Assembly: GCF_963678635.1 (NCBI RefSeq)
Contig: NC_087066.1
Span: forward strand, 16,225,949 to 16,289,948
Reading direction: 5' to 3'
DNA: 64,000 nt
From: Symsagittifera roscoffensis
Taxonomy: Eukaryota; Xenacoelomorpha; Acoela; Convolutidae
A model generated the notes under the pieces. That model was not told the origin of the DNA. It saw only the letters and a program-made list of their open reading frames with translations, and ran no database searches. Of the stretch, positions 31,568 to 41,128 are shown in pieces; the stretch's first letter is position 1; every line of letters begins with the position of its first letter. The translations under genes and the position numbers were made by a program.

Positions 31568-33051
31568 TTCTTTAACAATTTCTTGGTTCCTTTTGGTGGA
31601 ACCACTTCCTGGAACACCCAGACGTAGTCGCCAACTGAGTAGGCTTTTGCATCGGCTGTCCTTCTATCAAACCTCCTTTTGTGTCTAATTTGCGCCTGTT
31701 GCGTGTTCCTCCTGCATAAGTCATTGAGCTCCTGCTGTCTTCTAATAACATCCCGCACGTACGTTTGCGGTGTTGTTCTCTTCCCCTCATATTCAGGGTA
31801 GAAAAACGTCAACAAAAGCGCTTTTTCGTGACCCGTTAGCATCATATGCGGACTTATTCCCGTGGTGGAATGCTCTGTGCTGTTGTAAGCACCCATCACT
31901 TGCGGTAAGTGTCTCTCCCAGTCATCCATGTAGCGTGAGCAATAAACTCTCAACATGGATACCAGCGTGCGATTCTGCCTCTCGACTAGGCCATTCGTTT
32001 GCGGGTGATAAGTGGTCGAGTGGGCCTGTGCTACTTGCGACCTTTTCATTAACTCCTTTGTGAGATCACCCACAAATGCTTTGGCATTGTCCGATTGGAA
32101 TGTGATGGGCCAGCTGTGCCTCGCTATCCACACATTTATCAAGTGATCGCACGTTTCTTCCGCTGATGCTGTCATGCAGGGTGCTGCCTCTGCATATTTC
32201 GTAAAATGATCAATCATTACCAGCACCTGATTGTAGCCCGTGGCTGTCATGCATATCTTCTGGTGATCGATCTGCTCCACTTCATTGAATCCTGATGATT
32301 CTATTGATTGCAGAGGGAATCTCAGTTTCCTGGGGTCCTTCGCTTGTTGGCATGACAAGCACGCAGAGATCCACTTTTCACATGCCTTCTTCAAGCCAGG
32401 CCATTCGAATCGTTTCTGTATCCTGTTATACACTTTGTCCACTCCCTGGTGGCCCATTTGGTCATGTGAACGAAAGAGCAATTTGGTCTGGTATAACTGT
32501 GGTAACACTATCGAGTTGTACTTGTAAAGGACCTTGTCCTCCTCTCTGCGTTTACAGGCTACGATTCCGTCTTTGTTCAGGTACAACAAATCTTTTCTTT
32601 TCAGGTAGAACTGCTTCAAGATATTGTAGCTGTCTTCTTCCAAGTCTCCCTTGTCAGGTGCTTCATTCTCGATCCATCTCTTCAGACTGCTCGTCATTCT
32701 ATCATTTTGTTGAGCCCTTAGGAGATTCGACAGCCTGTACCTGGCTTTCAAATACGTCTTTACCACGTTCATTTGCCCGCTCATTATCTCCGGGGCATGG
32801 GCATCGTCCATCAACTTAACGCACCATATCTTCTTCAAAGGTGTTGCTTCCTGCACAGATGGCTCCAGATTGGTATGGACGACCGTACCATGTGGCAGTA
32901 ATCTGGTTGGGCGTTTCAAAACTGCTATCAGCTCGAGCTCATCGGCGGCATTATCCACCACGGTGCCCTCCTCATCGGAGATGTACCTGTCTCTGTCCGG
33001 ATCCTGATGCATTTCCCTGTCCAGCCCGCGTTGTTTCCAGTCCAGCAACAA
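31447..33051 (-). CDS. Pol: integrase (H2C2, DDE core, GPF-type C-terminus)
   Basis: A 534-codon frame with a complete Ty3/Gypsy integrase. The zinc-binding region has H-x4-H (RSHDQMGHQG) and C-x2-C (SACLSCQQAK). The core has Asp262 (QIDHQK), Asp321 (FQSDNAKAF) and Glu357 (NGLVERQN), giving D-x58-D-x35-E, exactly the family spacing. The C-terminal module has GDYVWVFQEVVPPKG and WRGPFQI, a GPY/F-type motif. The enzyme would insert the cDNA into the genome. All catalytic residues are intact and no stop occurs within it. It follows RNase H and a repeat-bearing linker. Confidence 0.9.
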   Translation of the reverse strand: MLLDWKQRGLDREMHQDPDRDRYISDEEGTVVDNAADELELIAVLKRPTRLLPHGTVVHTNLEPSVQEATPLKKIWCVKLMDDAHAPEIMSGQMNVVKTYLKARYRLSNLLRAQQNDRMTSSLKRWIENEAPDKGDLEEDSYNILKQFYLKRKDLLYLNKDGIVACKRREEDKVLYKYNSIVLPQLYQTKLLFRSHDQMGHQGVDKVYNRIQKRFEWPGLKKACEKWISACLSCQQAKDPRKLRFPLQSIESSGFNEVEQIDHQKICMTATGYNQVLVMIDHFTKYAEAAPCMTASAEETCDHLINVWIARHSWPITFQSDNAKAFVGDLTKELMKRSQVAQAHSTTYHPQTNGLVERQNRTLVSMLRVYCSRYMDDWERHLPQVMGAYNSTEHSTTGISPHMMLTGHEKALLLTFFYPEYEGKRTTPQTYVRDVIRRQQELNDLCRRNTQQAQIRHKRRFDRRTADAKAYSVGDYVWVFQEVVPPKGTKKLLKKWRGPFQITEVHQGCRFYRLSTGRAAHYENTQRTCKKETI

Positions 33052-33647
33052 GGAATGAATCGCAATCTCCGATACATCAGAATTAGAAGTAGTCTCGGAT
33101 GTGTTGTCCCAGGACTGCGGCCTCGACTGCGTTCCACTCTGTCTGTGATGTTTCTCGACTCCCCAGACAAAACTCTGTCCATTGGTCGCTTTGAATCCGA
33201 CTCCCCGGACAAAATTCTGTCCCTAGGTGGTCTCATCAACCTCTCCCCGGACAAATCGTCCTGTACGGGCCTGAAGATGTCCGACTCCCCGGACATTGTT
33301 TCGTCCCCGGAAGAACAATCTGAGCCCGGCTCGTATTCTGCTTTTGCATCTGTGAAATGTACTTTTCTCGTGAAGCTGGATTTCGATTTCACCTTGACTT
33401 CCTCAGTGATTTGGACCGGGATCGGTTTCCCACGTTCTGGGAACGAAGTCCTCAACAAGACATCCTTTGGCATTGAGGTCACCAGCTGGTTCACTATCGA
33501 CCGGCAATCCCGTTCCACATCGCGACCGCGAATGACCACCGGCCTCTTCTCCGTCTTCTCAGTTACGGTCAGTCGCTGCATGGTCTCCATCCACTCACGA
33601 TCATGTCTGTCGACTTCTCTATCTAGCAAGTCACGAAGTTTCCCCAT
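32928..33647 (-). pseudogene. Pol: linker between RNase H and integrase with SGE repeats
   Basis: A 239-codon frame starting MGKLRDLLDREVDRHDREW, then MQRLTVTEKTEKRPVVIRGR. Between about 33150 and 33310 are four spaced copies of a short motif (MSGESD, LSGERL, LSGESD, LSGESR). The true continuation to the integrase is in a different phase from about 33115 (SWDNTSETTSNSDVSEIAIH), so an indel lies there. No domain recognised. Such serine- and acid-rich linkers are common in long Pol proteins. Confidence 0.5.
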
Positions 33648-34450
33648 GACTCCGGCGCCACATTCACTGTCGTATTTAGCAGAGCTATGCTGTTTATACC
33701 CAGCCTGGTAAGCTCCTGCTGCACCAGATTGGATCGGACTAGCAGATCCAGCGGAACGGGTTCACCCCTGGCTAAAACCTTTATCTCAGCGGCCATTTCC
33801 ACTGGAAGTTCAGGGTGTCCTGGTATAGGGTGCCCTGACTTATCCAGCCACTTAGTGAATGGTTGTTTGTCGTAGGTTTCCTCGTCTAGGAATGAAAACC
33901 CGTCTTTGATCTCCGCTTGGTTAGCCTGCTTCTCTTCGAGGCGCTCATAGAATTCTGTCTTCTTACTGAGGCTGTCAGCATTCTGATGCTTGTCACGGGT
34001 ACGGTGCTCTATGATCATGTGGTATCCATCCAGGCGCACGATCCAACGACCAATATAACTTTGGTCCATCGAATAGGTTTTCAGCCAGGCAAGGGCACGA
34101 TTATCCACACGCAATTTGAAAGGAGCACTCCCCAAGTAAGCCCTGTACTTTTCCACAAAAGTGATCACCGCGAATATTTCCGCTTTTGGTGCGACATAAT
34201 TCATCTCGGTATCGCTCAAGACCTTACTTCCGTAGGCTATTGGACGGAGAACCGTTCTCCCGTTCCACTCTTGCTCTTGGTGAAGTATGCCTGGTATCGC
34301 AACCACCGATGCATCCGTGTCCAGCACGAACATCCCCTTCTCTGTTGGCATGCCGAGGACCGGTGCCTCGCAATGTTCACGTTTGATGTTCTCAAATGAA
34401 ACTTGTGCCTCATCAGCCCAAGTGAACTTTTTGCCCTTGTTTCTCATCAA
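33623..34450 (-). CDS. Pol: RNase H domain
   Basis: An RNase H of the Ty3/Gypsy type following the RT connection. Seen in order: KFTWADEAQVSFENIK, FVLDTDASVVAIPGILHQ (first catalytic Asp), EMNYVAPKAEIFAVI (Glu), LRVDNRALAWL (Asp) and HRTRDKHQNADSLSKK (final Asp). It removes the RNA strand of the hybrid during reverse transcription. The core is uninterrupted here. The frame then continues about 100 residues (PELPVEMAAEIKVLARGEPV) and changes phase at 33623-33647. Confidence 0.85.
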   Translation of the reverse strand: MMRNKGKKFTWADEAQVSFENIKREHCEAPVLGMPTEKGMFVLDTDASVVAIPGILHQEQEWNGRTVLRPIAYGSKVLSDTEMNYVAPKAEIFAVITFVEKYRAYLGSAPFKLRVDNRALAWLKTYSMDQSYIGRWIVRLDGYHMIIEHRTRDKHQNADSLSKKTEFYERLEEKQANQAEIKDGFSFLDEETYDKQPFTKWLDKSGHPIPGHPELPVEMAAEIKVLARGEPVPLDLLVRSNLVQQELTRLGINSIALLNTTVNVAPESWGNFVTC

Positions 34451-35590
34451 CCGCTGAATGGGGTATATTTTGTCAGCATACCCTTGATGAATTCTCGATA
34501 ATAATTAGCAAATCCCAAAAACTCATTAGTTGTGTATCTGTTTTAGGTGCCTTCCAGGTCAACACCGCTTCGACTGCTTCAGGATCTGGTCTCACTCCAT
34601 GCTTATCCACCAGGCGGCCCAGATACTTTATGGAGTCTCTGAGGATTTCACACTTAGAGGGTTTACATTATTTCAGGCCCGCCTGCTTCATGCAAGTAAA
34701 CACCTCATCCAACCTCTCTATGTGGTCCTCTAAGGTTGGTGTTGCAATCACAACATCATCGACATAACACATGATGAGATTCCCGTATTTCTTAGTCACG
34801 CTCGTGAGTGCCTGAGCCATCAGTCGCTGGAATGTGGCCGTCGCGTTGCACAACCCGAACGGCATCCTCTTCCACTGGAACAATCCCAGCTCGCACGCGA
34901 AGCCTGTTTTTTCACGATCTTGCTTTCGGAGTGGCACTTGCCAGAACGCGGAGCCCAAATCCAACGTCGTGAAGAACTTCGCGTCTCCCAGCTTGGATAG
35001 GCTCTCATCGATGCGGGGAATTGGGTGTGCGTCCTTTATAGTCACTGCGTTCAGATAACGGAAATCACAACAAAACCTGAGTTGCCCCCTTTCTTTTTCG
35101 CCATGACTACGCCACAATCCCACAGGGACTTCGACGGCTCGATCATGTCATACTCCATTAACATCTCGATTTCCTTCCTGCACGCTTCTGACTTGTGAGG
35201 GGTCATTCTTCTCGCCCCTTCCCTATGAGGTACCGAGCCCTCTTCTATCTCAATCTCGTGATCTACAAAGTTACAGCAACCTATGTCGGCCTTATGTTTC
35301 GAAAAGACGTCTGCGTTCCGACTTAGCACCGCCCTGAGCGAATCTAGTTCCTTGTCTGATATTTTACCCTTCAAATGTTCTATCTCAGGTAGGACCGGTT
35401 TATTCGCTGCTAACTCTGTTTCTGTCGGCCTCTCGGGAAAGTTGGAACAACTCGACAACCCATCATCTGTTTCCGACTTCATTGAAAACAATTTCCTAGA
35501 AGATTTCAATTCATTTACTCTCTTCAATATACATTCTTGGTTCGCATGCAAGGGACACTTAGTTACATCAAACTTCTTCAAGTTCTCCAC
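34451..35590 (-). pseudogene. Pol: reverse transcriptase with frame breaks
   Basis: RT of Ty3/Gypsy type. N-terminal part in 35051-35590: VDHEIEIEEGSVPHREGARR, IEMLMEYDMIEPSKSLWDCG. Core in 34668-35123: LRFCCDFRYLNAVTIKD, FFTTLDLGSAFWQVPL, MPFGLCNATATFQRLM and the catalytic YVDD (34754-34765). The two halves meet at a run of five Cs on the plus strand (35085-35089), where six would keep phase. After KQAGLK a TAA (34668-34670) interrupts, then the phase is kept to a T run near 34517 and another shift near 34482. Catalytic residues are intact. The breaks are mostly at homopolymers. Confidence 0.8.
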
Positions 35591-38009
35591 ACTCCTGAAA
35601 GTCTGTGTTCAGAGGCAAAGCATAGCCAAGTTTCTTTCCCCTCTGTATAGTCACTGTTGTTGCTTCTGTGTTCAACAACACACTCACACACAGTCCGCTC
35701 TGAGTGAGTGAGAAGCTTCTTCCTAAAATAGCCGAGCTTTTACTGTTTGGATTTGGTATCAGACACACCTGTCTGTCATTGCTGAGTTCATTCAAGTTCC
35801 TCATCCTAAACGTCGCTATTACGGCTTGGTTTGGTTTCAATCTAACCTTTCGATCCAGAAAAATTGGCACCTTGGCCTGGTTAATTAAGATCTTATTAAG
35901 GGGTTTCTTTTCATTCTTTCTCTCAGGATCCTTGATCCTAATCAACCCGTCATTGAGATCGATCGTGACATCAAAGTTGCGTACGAAGTCCCTCCCTAAG
36001 ATGAACTGATCGGACTCGTCCAAATTCTCCACTACTAGGAAGCTCATCCAAAGATGTCTTCCTCCAAGTTGCAGTGAAATGATCGGGGTTCGTCCAGTCA
36101 CAAAGATTGCTCCCTGCTTGGCAGCTGCCAGTCTTATGTTTGTCGGTATCAGATCCGACCTGTCAAAGCCCATGTCAGTCCAGGTTTTGACTGCCATGAC
36201 ACTTACCACTGCACCCGTGTCTAACAGTCCTTTCACTGAAAATTGTCTGCCCTGCACATCTAACACATGTGCTGCCAGATCGGTTTCGCAACCTATATGC
36301 ACCGCATCTTGTTCGAGCATGGCGTTGTGTCCGATTCGTCTAACCTTCAGCTCCTCTTGACCAATGTATATCCGGCCAATCTGATCGTTCGCATCAGTTA
36401 CATGAGCTTTTGTGTAGATATTGATGCCATCCACATTCATCAGCCTCGGACCTCCTGTCGTGAGCAGCGCTCGCACTGCCCTGGAGTCCAGTTTGGGATC
36501 TTTCTCCCTCAGGTAGTCTGCATAAATGTCCAGGTGGACTAGTGTAATCTCGGATGGTTCACTCAAGTTCTTGACCACCAGGTGCCCTGCGACTGAGATA
36601 ATGGACATTATATTCGTCCCTTCCTTCGTCATGCCGAAAGTTCTACCAGATATGACGTTCAGTTTTAGTCCCTGCTTCCTGGGTTCCTCTTTGTTTTCTT
36701 TTTCCGTCGTCTTACCCAGAATATTAAAATTTTCGCGAAAATCTGTGCTCTCCAGTTCCGACCTTACCCATTGCTCCACTTCTTTGGTGGCTAGCTCCTG
36801 CTTGACATTTTGCAACGCTGTCCTTGCCGCCAGACCGTAATCCACCTTGAGTGGGCTAGCCGACTCTTCCTCCAGGTTCGAGGCTACCACCTCGTCAGGC
36901 AGTGTCTTTACCTTCTTAGTCGTAAAGGTGCTCGGTGTCGTCTCCTTTCTCCGAGACTCGGCCTCGTTCATCAGACGTGCTCGACTGGCCTTGACACCCG
37001 AAAGTGCCTCTTCGTGGCGGGGATGTTTCGCGTCCGCCACTGCATCCCAAAAATGAGTGCAATCCGACTTGAAGTGTCCTTCCAAATTACAGAAAAAGCA
37101 CCTAGGACCATATTTCATGATGAGCCTTCTGACGTACTCTTCGTGATCCTCGTCGGTCGCGTCGACGTCGTCGAGAAAGTAGCTTATTGCCTTCATGTTC
37201 TGTTTGTATGCAGAACACGCGGAAACCTGATGGTATATCGAACCACAATTCGCACACGACCTCCTCTTATCCATGTCATCGCGAGGTTTGTACCAACTGG
37301 AGTTCGCACCAGTGTTTGTCCCGCTGTAATTACCATAATTGCTGTAACGGTTTTGCGCCCTCGGTTTTATGAGTAAATACTCGCGTGACTTCATACGCAA
37401 ATCATCGGGCGTGGGTACCTGGTCAAGTGACAGGGTGAAGTGTGTGGCCAACATCGTCTTCAACTCTTCACTCTTTACTCCGTCCATGAACTTTGAAGCA
37501 ATCGCCAAATTTCGCTCGGATATTTTCTCATCGGGGTTGCTTCTCCTCCTAAGCAATTCAAGGTCGTCCAAAAATTTGTCTATGGATTCGTCATCTCTTT
37601 GACGCCTCTTTTCGAACTTCACCATAGCCTGGTGCCCTTGTACTCCAGAGCCGAAACGATTCAGCAGGATGTCGAATATCTTGCGAGCGCTATCTCTCTC
37701 ATTGGTTCTTTTCGCCATTACACAATTTGGTGCAGTGCCCTCCAGGTTGCTCGTTAGCGCGCTGCACTTTTGTATCTTGGAGAGACTCTCTTCCTCAAAG
37801 TGCAACTTCATCACTTCTATCCAAGTGTCAATGCAGCCGTCTGACTCGTCTTTGCACGACTTCGGCTTTTTCAGTGTCCTTCTTGACCTCTCTCCTCTCT
37901 CGGTTGACTTCGAGAGCTTAGTGATGAATTTCTCGAGAGATCTATTCAGAGGCTCAAACATCGAGGCATAAATCGTTGTGCCCTGTGAGACTATAGTCAG
38001 ATCTGGCAC
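35568..38009 (-). CDS. Gag C-terminal part with two zinc knuckles, fused to retropepsin
   Basis: The longest intact frame of the pol side, 813 codons. A retrotransposon-Gag-like helical region (FGSGVQGHQAMVKFEKRRQR, DESIDKFLDDLELLRRRS) is followed by two CCHC knuckles of exact C-x2-C-x4-H-x4-C spacing: CANCGSIYHQVSAC and CFFCNLEGHFKSDC. A 270-residue linker leads to an aspartic protease with the catalytic DTGA (GLLDTGAVVSVMAV, near 36220) and the ILGRDFVRNF flap region. About 140 residues follow before RT. The order and spacing are those of Ty3/Gypsy Gag-Pol. The frame joins the preceding Gag frame near 37954-38009 by a phase change. Confidence 0.85.
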   Translation of the reverse strand: MPDLTIVSQGTTIYASMFEPLNRSLEKFITKLSKSTERGERSRRTLKKPKSCKDESDGCIDTWIEVMKLHFEEESLSKIQKCSALTSNLEGTAPNCVMAKRTNERDSARKIFDILLNRFGSGVQGHQAMVKFEKRRQRDDESIDKFLDDLELLRRRSNPDEKISERNLAIASKFMDGVKSEELKTMLATHFTLSLDQVPTPDDLRMKSREYLLIKPRAQNRYSNYGNYSGTNTGANSSWYKPRDDMDKRRSCANCGSIYHQVSACSAYKQNMKAISYFLDDVDATDEDHEEYVRRLIMKYGPRCFFCNLEGHFKSDCTHFWDAVADAKHPRHEEALSGVKASRARLMNEAESRRKETTPSTFTTKKVKTLPDEVVASNLEEESASPLKVDYGLAARTALQNVKQELATKEVEQWVRSELESTDFRENFNILGKTTEKENKEEPRKQGLKLNVISGRTFGMTKEGTNIMSIISVAGHLVVKNLSEPSEITLVHLDIYADYLREKDPKLDSRAVRALLTTGGPRLMNVDGINIYTKAHVTDANDQIGRIYIGQEELKVRRIGHNAMLEQDAVHIGCETDLAAHVLDVQGRQFSVKGLLDTGAVVSVMAVKTWTDMGFDRSDLIPTNIRLAAAKQGAIFVTGRTPIISLQLGGRHLWMSFLVVENLDESDQFILGRDFVRNFDVTIDLNDGLIRIKDPERKNEKKPLNKILINQAKVPIFLDRKVRLKPNQAVIATFRMRNLNELSNDRQVCLIPNPNSKSSAILGRSFSLTQSGLCVSVLLNTEATTVTIQRGKKLGYALPLNTDFQECGELEEV

Positions 38010-38286
38010 TGAACTGACTTATGGCACAGTTGGCAACCTTGTCTCCGGAGTAGCATCTGCCTCCGGCGGGACCGGATTTGTCCAGCCTCGACGGGGCTGC
38101 CCTTGGCCGCTCCCTATTCCTAGGTTCGTAGTTCGTTCTCGAAGTTTGCTGGGCCCTGGCATAGCTGCCCGTACCACCTCCATCATTCGCATGGCGTGAG
38201 TGCTCTCTTGGGTTGGAACGCTCCTCCCAATTGCTCCCATTCAAGATCGCGTCCAGCTTCCGCATCATTAAAGTCAGATTTTGCAT
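37954..38286 (-). pseudogene. Gag middle part, short frame between two phase changes
   Basis: Overlaps both neighbours. It reads EERSNPREHSRHANDGGGTG and NYEPRNRERPRAAPSRLDKS, a basic and probably disordered RNA-binding stretch, then KVANCAISQFSARSDYSLTG. The last 18 residues overlap the start of the intact Gag-protease frame, which reads the same DNA as PDLTIVSQGTTIYASMFEP. It is needed to connect Gag N-terminus and Gag C-terminus, so an uninterrupted ancestral Gag is likely. Confidence 0.5.
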
Positions 38287-39303
38287 CTAACTTTTTTTCC
38301 AGGCTATTCATCGTATGGGCGTAGGTATTATCATGATCGTTCAACAATCGCTCGATCTCTCTTGTCATCCTACCTTCTCTTTCCTCTGACTCCTTGTTTG
38401 CCTGTGCCAGGCTCTCCGCCAGGCATTGATCGGTGTTGCGAATCAATTGAGCCTGATCAACCCTCGCCTGCGACTTCACGTGCGTTAGTTCGTCTCTCAA
38501 ATTCTCTCGACCCTGGTGAGCTCTCTCGTCAACTTGATCTATTCTCTTGGTCATGTCCCGTCTCAGTTCAACCAGACCATTCATTACGCCAGCGAAAATG
38601 TCACTTATATCGCCAGTTGCCCCCAATGGCGGGGTTAGCCCCAGAGAAGATGAGGTCAACTGCGGCTGCAGCCTGGTACTTGATGACGCACCGCCTTTTT
38701 TTTGCTCATCGACGTCATCAGTCTGTCGAACGTTGATGACGCTCCCGTCGTTATCCCATCTGACATGGGCCTGGTCGGCGAGGCGGACGACGCCTTCCTG
38801 CTCATGTCGTTCCTTGGGCACGGTGTGAAGTTCACATCCGGATGGGTTATCTCCGGGTGGTCATAACTGGAAGATAAACCTTCAGTTCGTAGTGACGCCA
38901 TGCGCTCATCGTACAAAGACTTCCAGCTCTTCTTGGCCTTCGAACCCGGTTGTTCTTCACTCGGGCTTATACTCGACATCATCGCGTTGTTGCTCTGCTT
39001 GGCCAGAGATGAGTGGTTATTAGCTGGATGTGAAAATTCTCTCCTCCACCTATGACTCTTGGTCTCTGATTTGGACATTCGCCTGAATAACACTTCCTCT
39101 CGCGGCTCAACCTCTGAACGCTCCGAGGTCTCCTCCGTCCTCTCAACTTCCTCCCGCTCGAGGTCCTCGCTCGGCTCAAAGTCGCGTCAAATAAGCGTCC
39201 GTTCCCCTTCGTCAAAGGGGTCCACAAGCATTTCGCTCGCGGGCCCGGCCTCGGCGCTCCGCCCTTGATCGCCATCGAGGTTTTTCTCGCTCCTTAGTTT
39301 CAT
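38183..39303 (-). pseudogene. Gag N-terminal part with coiled coil, phase changes and one TGA
   Basis: The most upstream plausible start is ATG at 39301-39303 (MKLRSEKNLDGDQ). The frame runs through a TGA at 39187-39189, then a Glu-rich stretch and SKSETKSHRWRREFSHPANN to an A8 run on the sense strand (38695-38702). There the phase changes, after which it reads GASSSTRLQPQLTSSSLGL and a long coiled coil (LVELRRDMTKRIDQVDERAH, SLAQANKESEEREGRMTREI). Another phase change between 38183 and 38286 leads to 37954-38286. The A8 run forms a perfect A-AAA-AAG slippery heptamer. Confidence 0.55.
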
Positions 39304-39400
39304 TTCGCTCACTGAAAGATCAGGTTGACCTTTAGTCGATTCGTCTTCAGCAAACACGTCGGAAGCGCTGCTAAACGAGAATCGGCTACGCCTAGTTTTA

Positions 39401-40258
39401 AATTTTTGCGTGCTTCACTTGCTCAGCCTGGGAATCTTAGTGGTCGATCCTAACGAGTCCCTGCGCTGCATACTTTGTAACAAATGATAATAATAATTTA
39501 ATGGCGATGCACACGTACCGCAAACAGGATCAAGTTAAATTACCTAACGCTGCCTACTCAATTCCGTTAGTATCAAAATGTCTCTTAGATTTCTTAATGA
39601 CAATACTAGTGACTCAGCTAGAGTTACACACAGGGCCTACTCGGTATTGCTACAGTGCTAACTCAATCCCGTTATATAGTATAACAGTATCACAAAATTT
39701 TCACAAGATATAATCAATACACAAAACACGATTGATAATCAGATAAGAATATCCTACAGGTGACAGCGACCTTTCGTCAGTATCAATTTACCGCCACACT
39801 CTTATCAAGTCACTGCTTTGTTGAAATAAAACAATCTTTGGTAAAAAGCAGTGATGATTCAGAAACAGATCAATAAAACTTAGTCTTAAAGAAAAAGACT
39901 TCCCTCAAGCGGAACGATCCGAAAGAACAAAGCCCAGGACACAGTCTTCTCAAGTGAGTGTGTATTTGCCTAATACAACCACCGAGGTCTTCTTTTAGGT
40001 GCCCTGCGATTGCCCGAGCTGTCCTACCAAGTAGCTCAAGGCAACCTCAGATCGAAAATTTCTAAAATCTATGAAAAAGCTCCCCCACACCCGGAACGCT
40101 CCAAGTGCACGAGAGCAGGGAACAACTTTTCTTCTCAGGTGAGTGTTTATTTGCCTAATACACTCACCGAGGTCTTCATTTATTTGTTCCCGGATTACCC
40201 GAGCTTTCCTATTAAGTAGCTCAAGGCAACCACACAACCAAAATCACAATAAAAAAAA
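39401..40258 (-). repeat. Upstream tandem repeat unit 1 (858 bp)
   Basis: Nearly identical to 40259-41128. It begins AATTTTTGCGTGCTTCACTT on the plus strand and directly adjoins the open gag frame. It contains its own internal duplication of about 105 bp (39945-40047 and 40125-40231, both with GTATTTGCCTAATACA-like and AAGTAGCTCAAGGCAACC phrases). By position it should be the LTR or leader of the giant element, but no TG..CA ends or tRNA-binding site were found. Confidence 0.75.
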
Positions 40259-41128
40259 AAAATTTCGCGTGCTTCCCTTGCTCAGACTGGGAATCTTGGT
40301 GGTCGATCCTAACGAGTCCCTGCGCTGCATACTTTGTAACAAATAATAATATTCGTATAATTTAATGGCGATGCACACGTACCGCAAACAGGATCAAGTT
40401 AAATTACCTAACGCTGCCTACTCAATTCCGTTAGTATCAAAATGTCTCTTAGATTTCTTAATGACAATACTAGTGACTCAGCTAAAGTTACACACAGGGC
40501 CCGCTCGGTATTGCTACAGTGCTAACTCAACTCCATTGTATAGTATAACAGTATCACAAAATTTTCACAAGATATAATCAATACACAAAACACGATTGAT
40601 AATCAGATAAGAATATCATACAGGTGACAGCGACCTTTCGTCAGTATTAATTTACCGCCACACTCTTATCAAGTCACTGCTTTGTTGAAATAAAACAATC
40701 TTTGGTAAAAAGCAACGATGATTCAAAAACAGATCAATAAAACTTAGTCTTAAAGAAAAAGACTTCCCTCAAGCGGAACGATCCGAAAGAACGAAGCCCA
40801 GGACACAGTCTTCTCAAATGAGTGTGTATTTGCCTAATACACCCACCGAGGTCTTCTTTTAGGTGCCCTGCGATTGCCCGAACTGTCCTACCAAGTAGCT
40901 CAAGGCAACCTCTGATCGAAAATTTCTAAAGTCTATGAAAAAGCTCCCCCACACCCGGAACGCTCCAAGTGCACGAGAGCAGGGAACAACTTTTCTTCTC
41001 AGGTGAGTGTTTATTTGCCTAATACACTCACCGGGGTTTTCATTTATTTTTTCCCGGATTGCCCGAGCTTTCCTATTAAGTAGCTCAAGGCAACCACACA
41101 ACCAAAATCACAATCAAAAAAAAAAATT
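40259..41128 (-). repeat. Upstream tandem repeat unit 2 (870 bp)
   Basis: Second copy of the same unit, with about one difference per 30-40 bases, a small insertion near 40350 (ATTCGTAT) and A-run length changes at its ends. It carries the same internal 105-bp duplication (near 40809-40911 and 40990-41096). Short frames in both units are shadows. Confidence 0.75.

Larger units (their letters stand above)
21439..41128 (-). mobile_element. Giant Ty3/Gypsy-like retroelement with macro and SGNH domains (boundaries incomplete)
   Basis: On the minus strand the order is tandem leader repeats, gag, protease, RT, RNase H, integrase, macro-like domain (to 30102), a 400-bp spacer, and a second coding block of at least 8.2 kb running into the gap. 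Protease-RT-RNase H-integrase order and DDE spacing mark it as Ty3/Gypsy. Base composition is visibly GC-richer than both flanks across the whole block. That, with strand and closeness, is why the second block is assigned to the same element. This assignment is inference. No matching LTR pair is visible. Frames break at many points, several of them homopolymer runs. Confidence 0.6.

Noticed and set aside
30944-38828. Numerous plus-strand frames of 60-240 codons opposite the giant Pol and Gag
   Set aside because: They are antisense shadows of a well-supported minus-strand coding block with recognised motifs.
39420-39480. tRNA-like phrase GGTCGATCC in the tandem upstream repeat
   Set aside because: No T-stem pairing or acceptor stem could be drawn, so it is neither a tRNA gene nor a primer-binding site.
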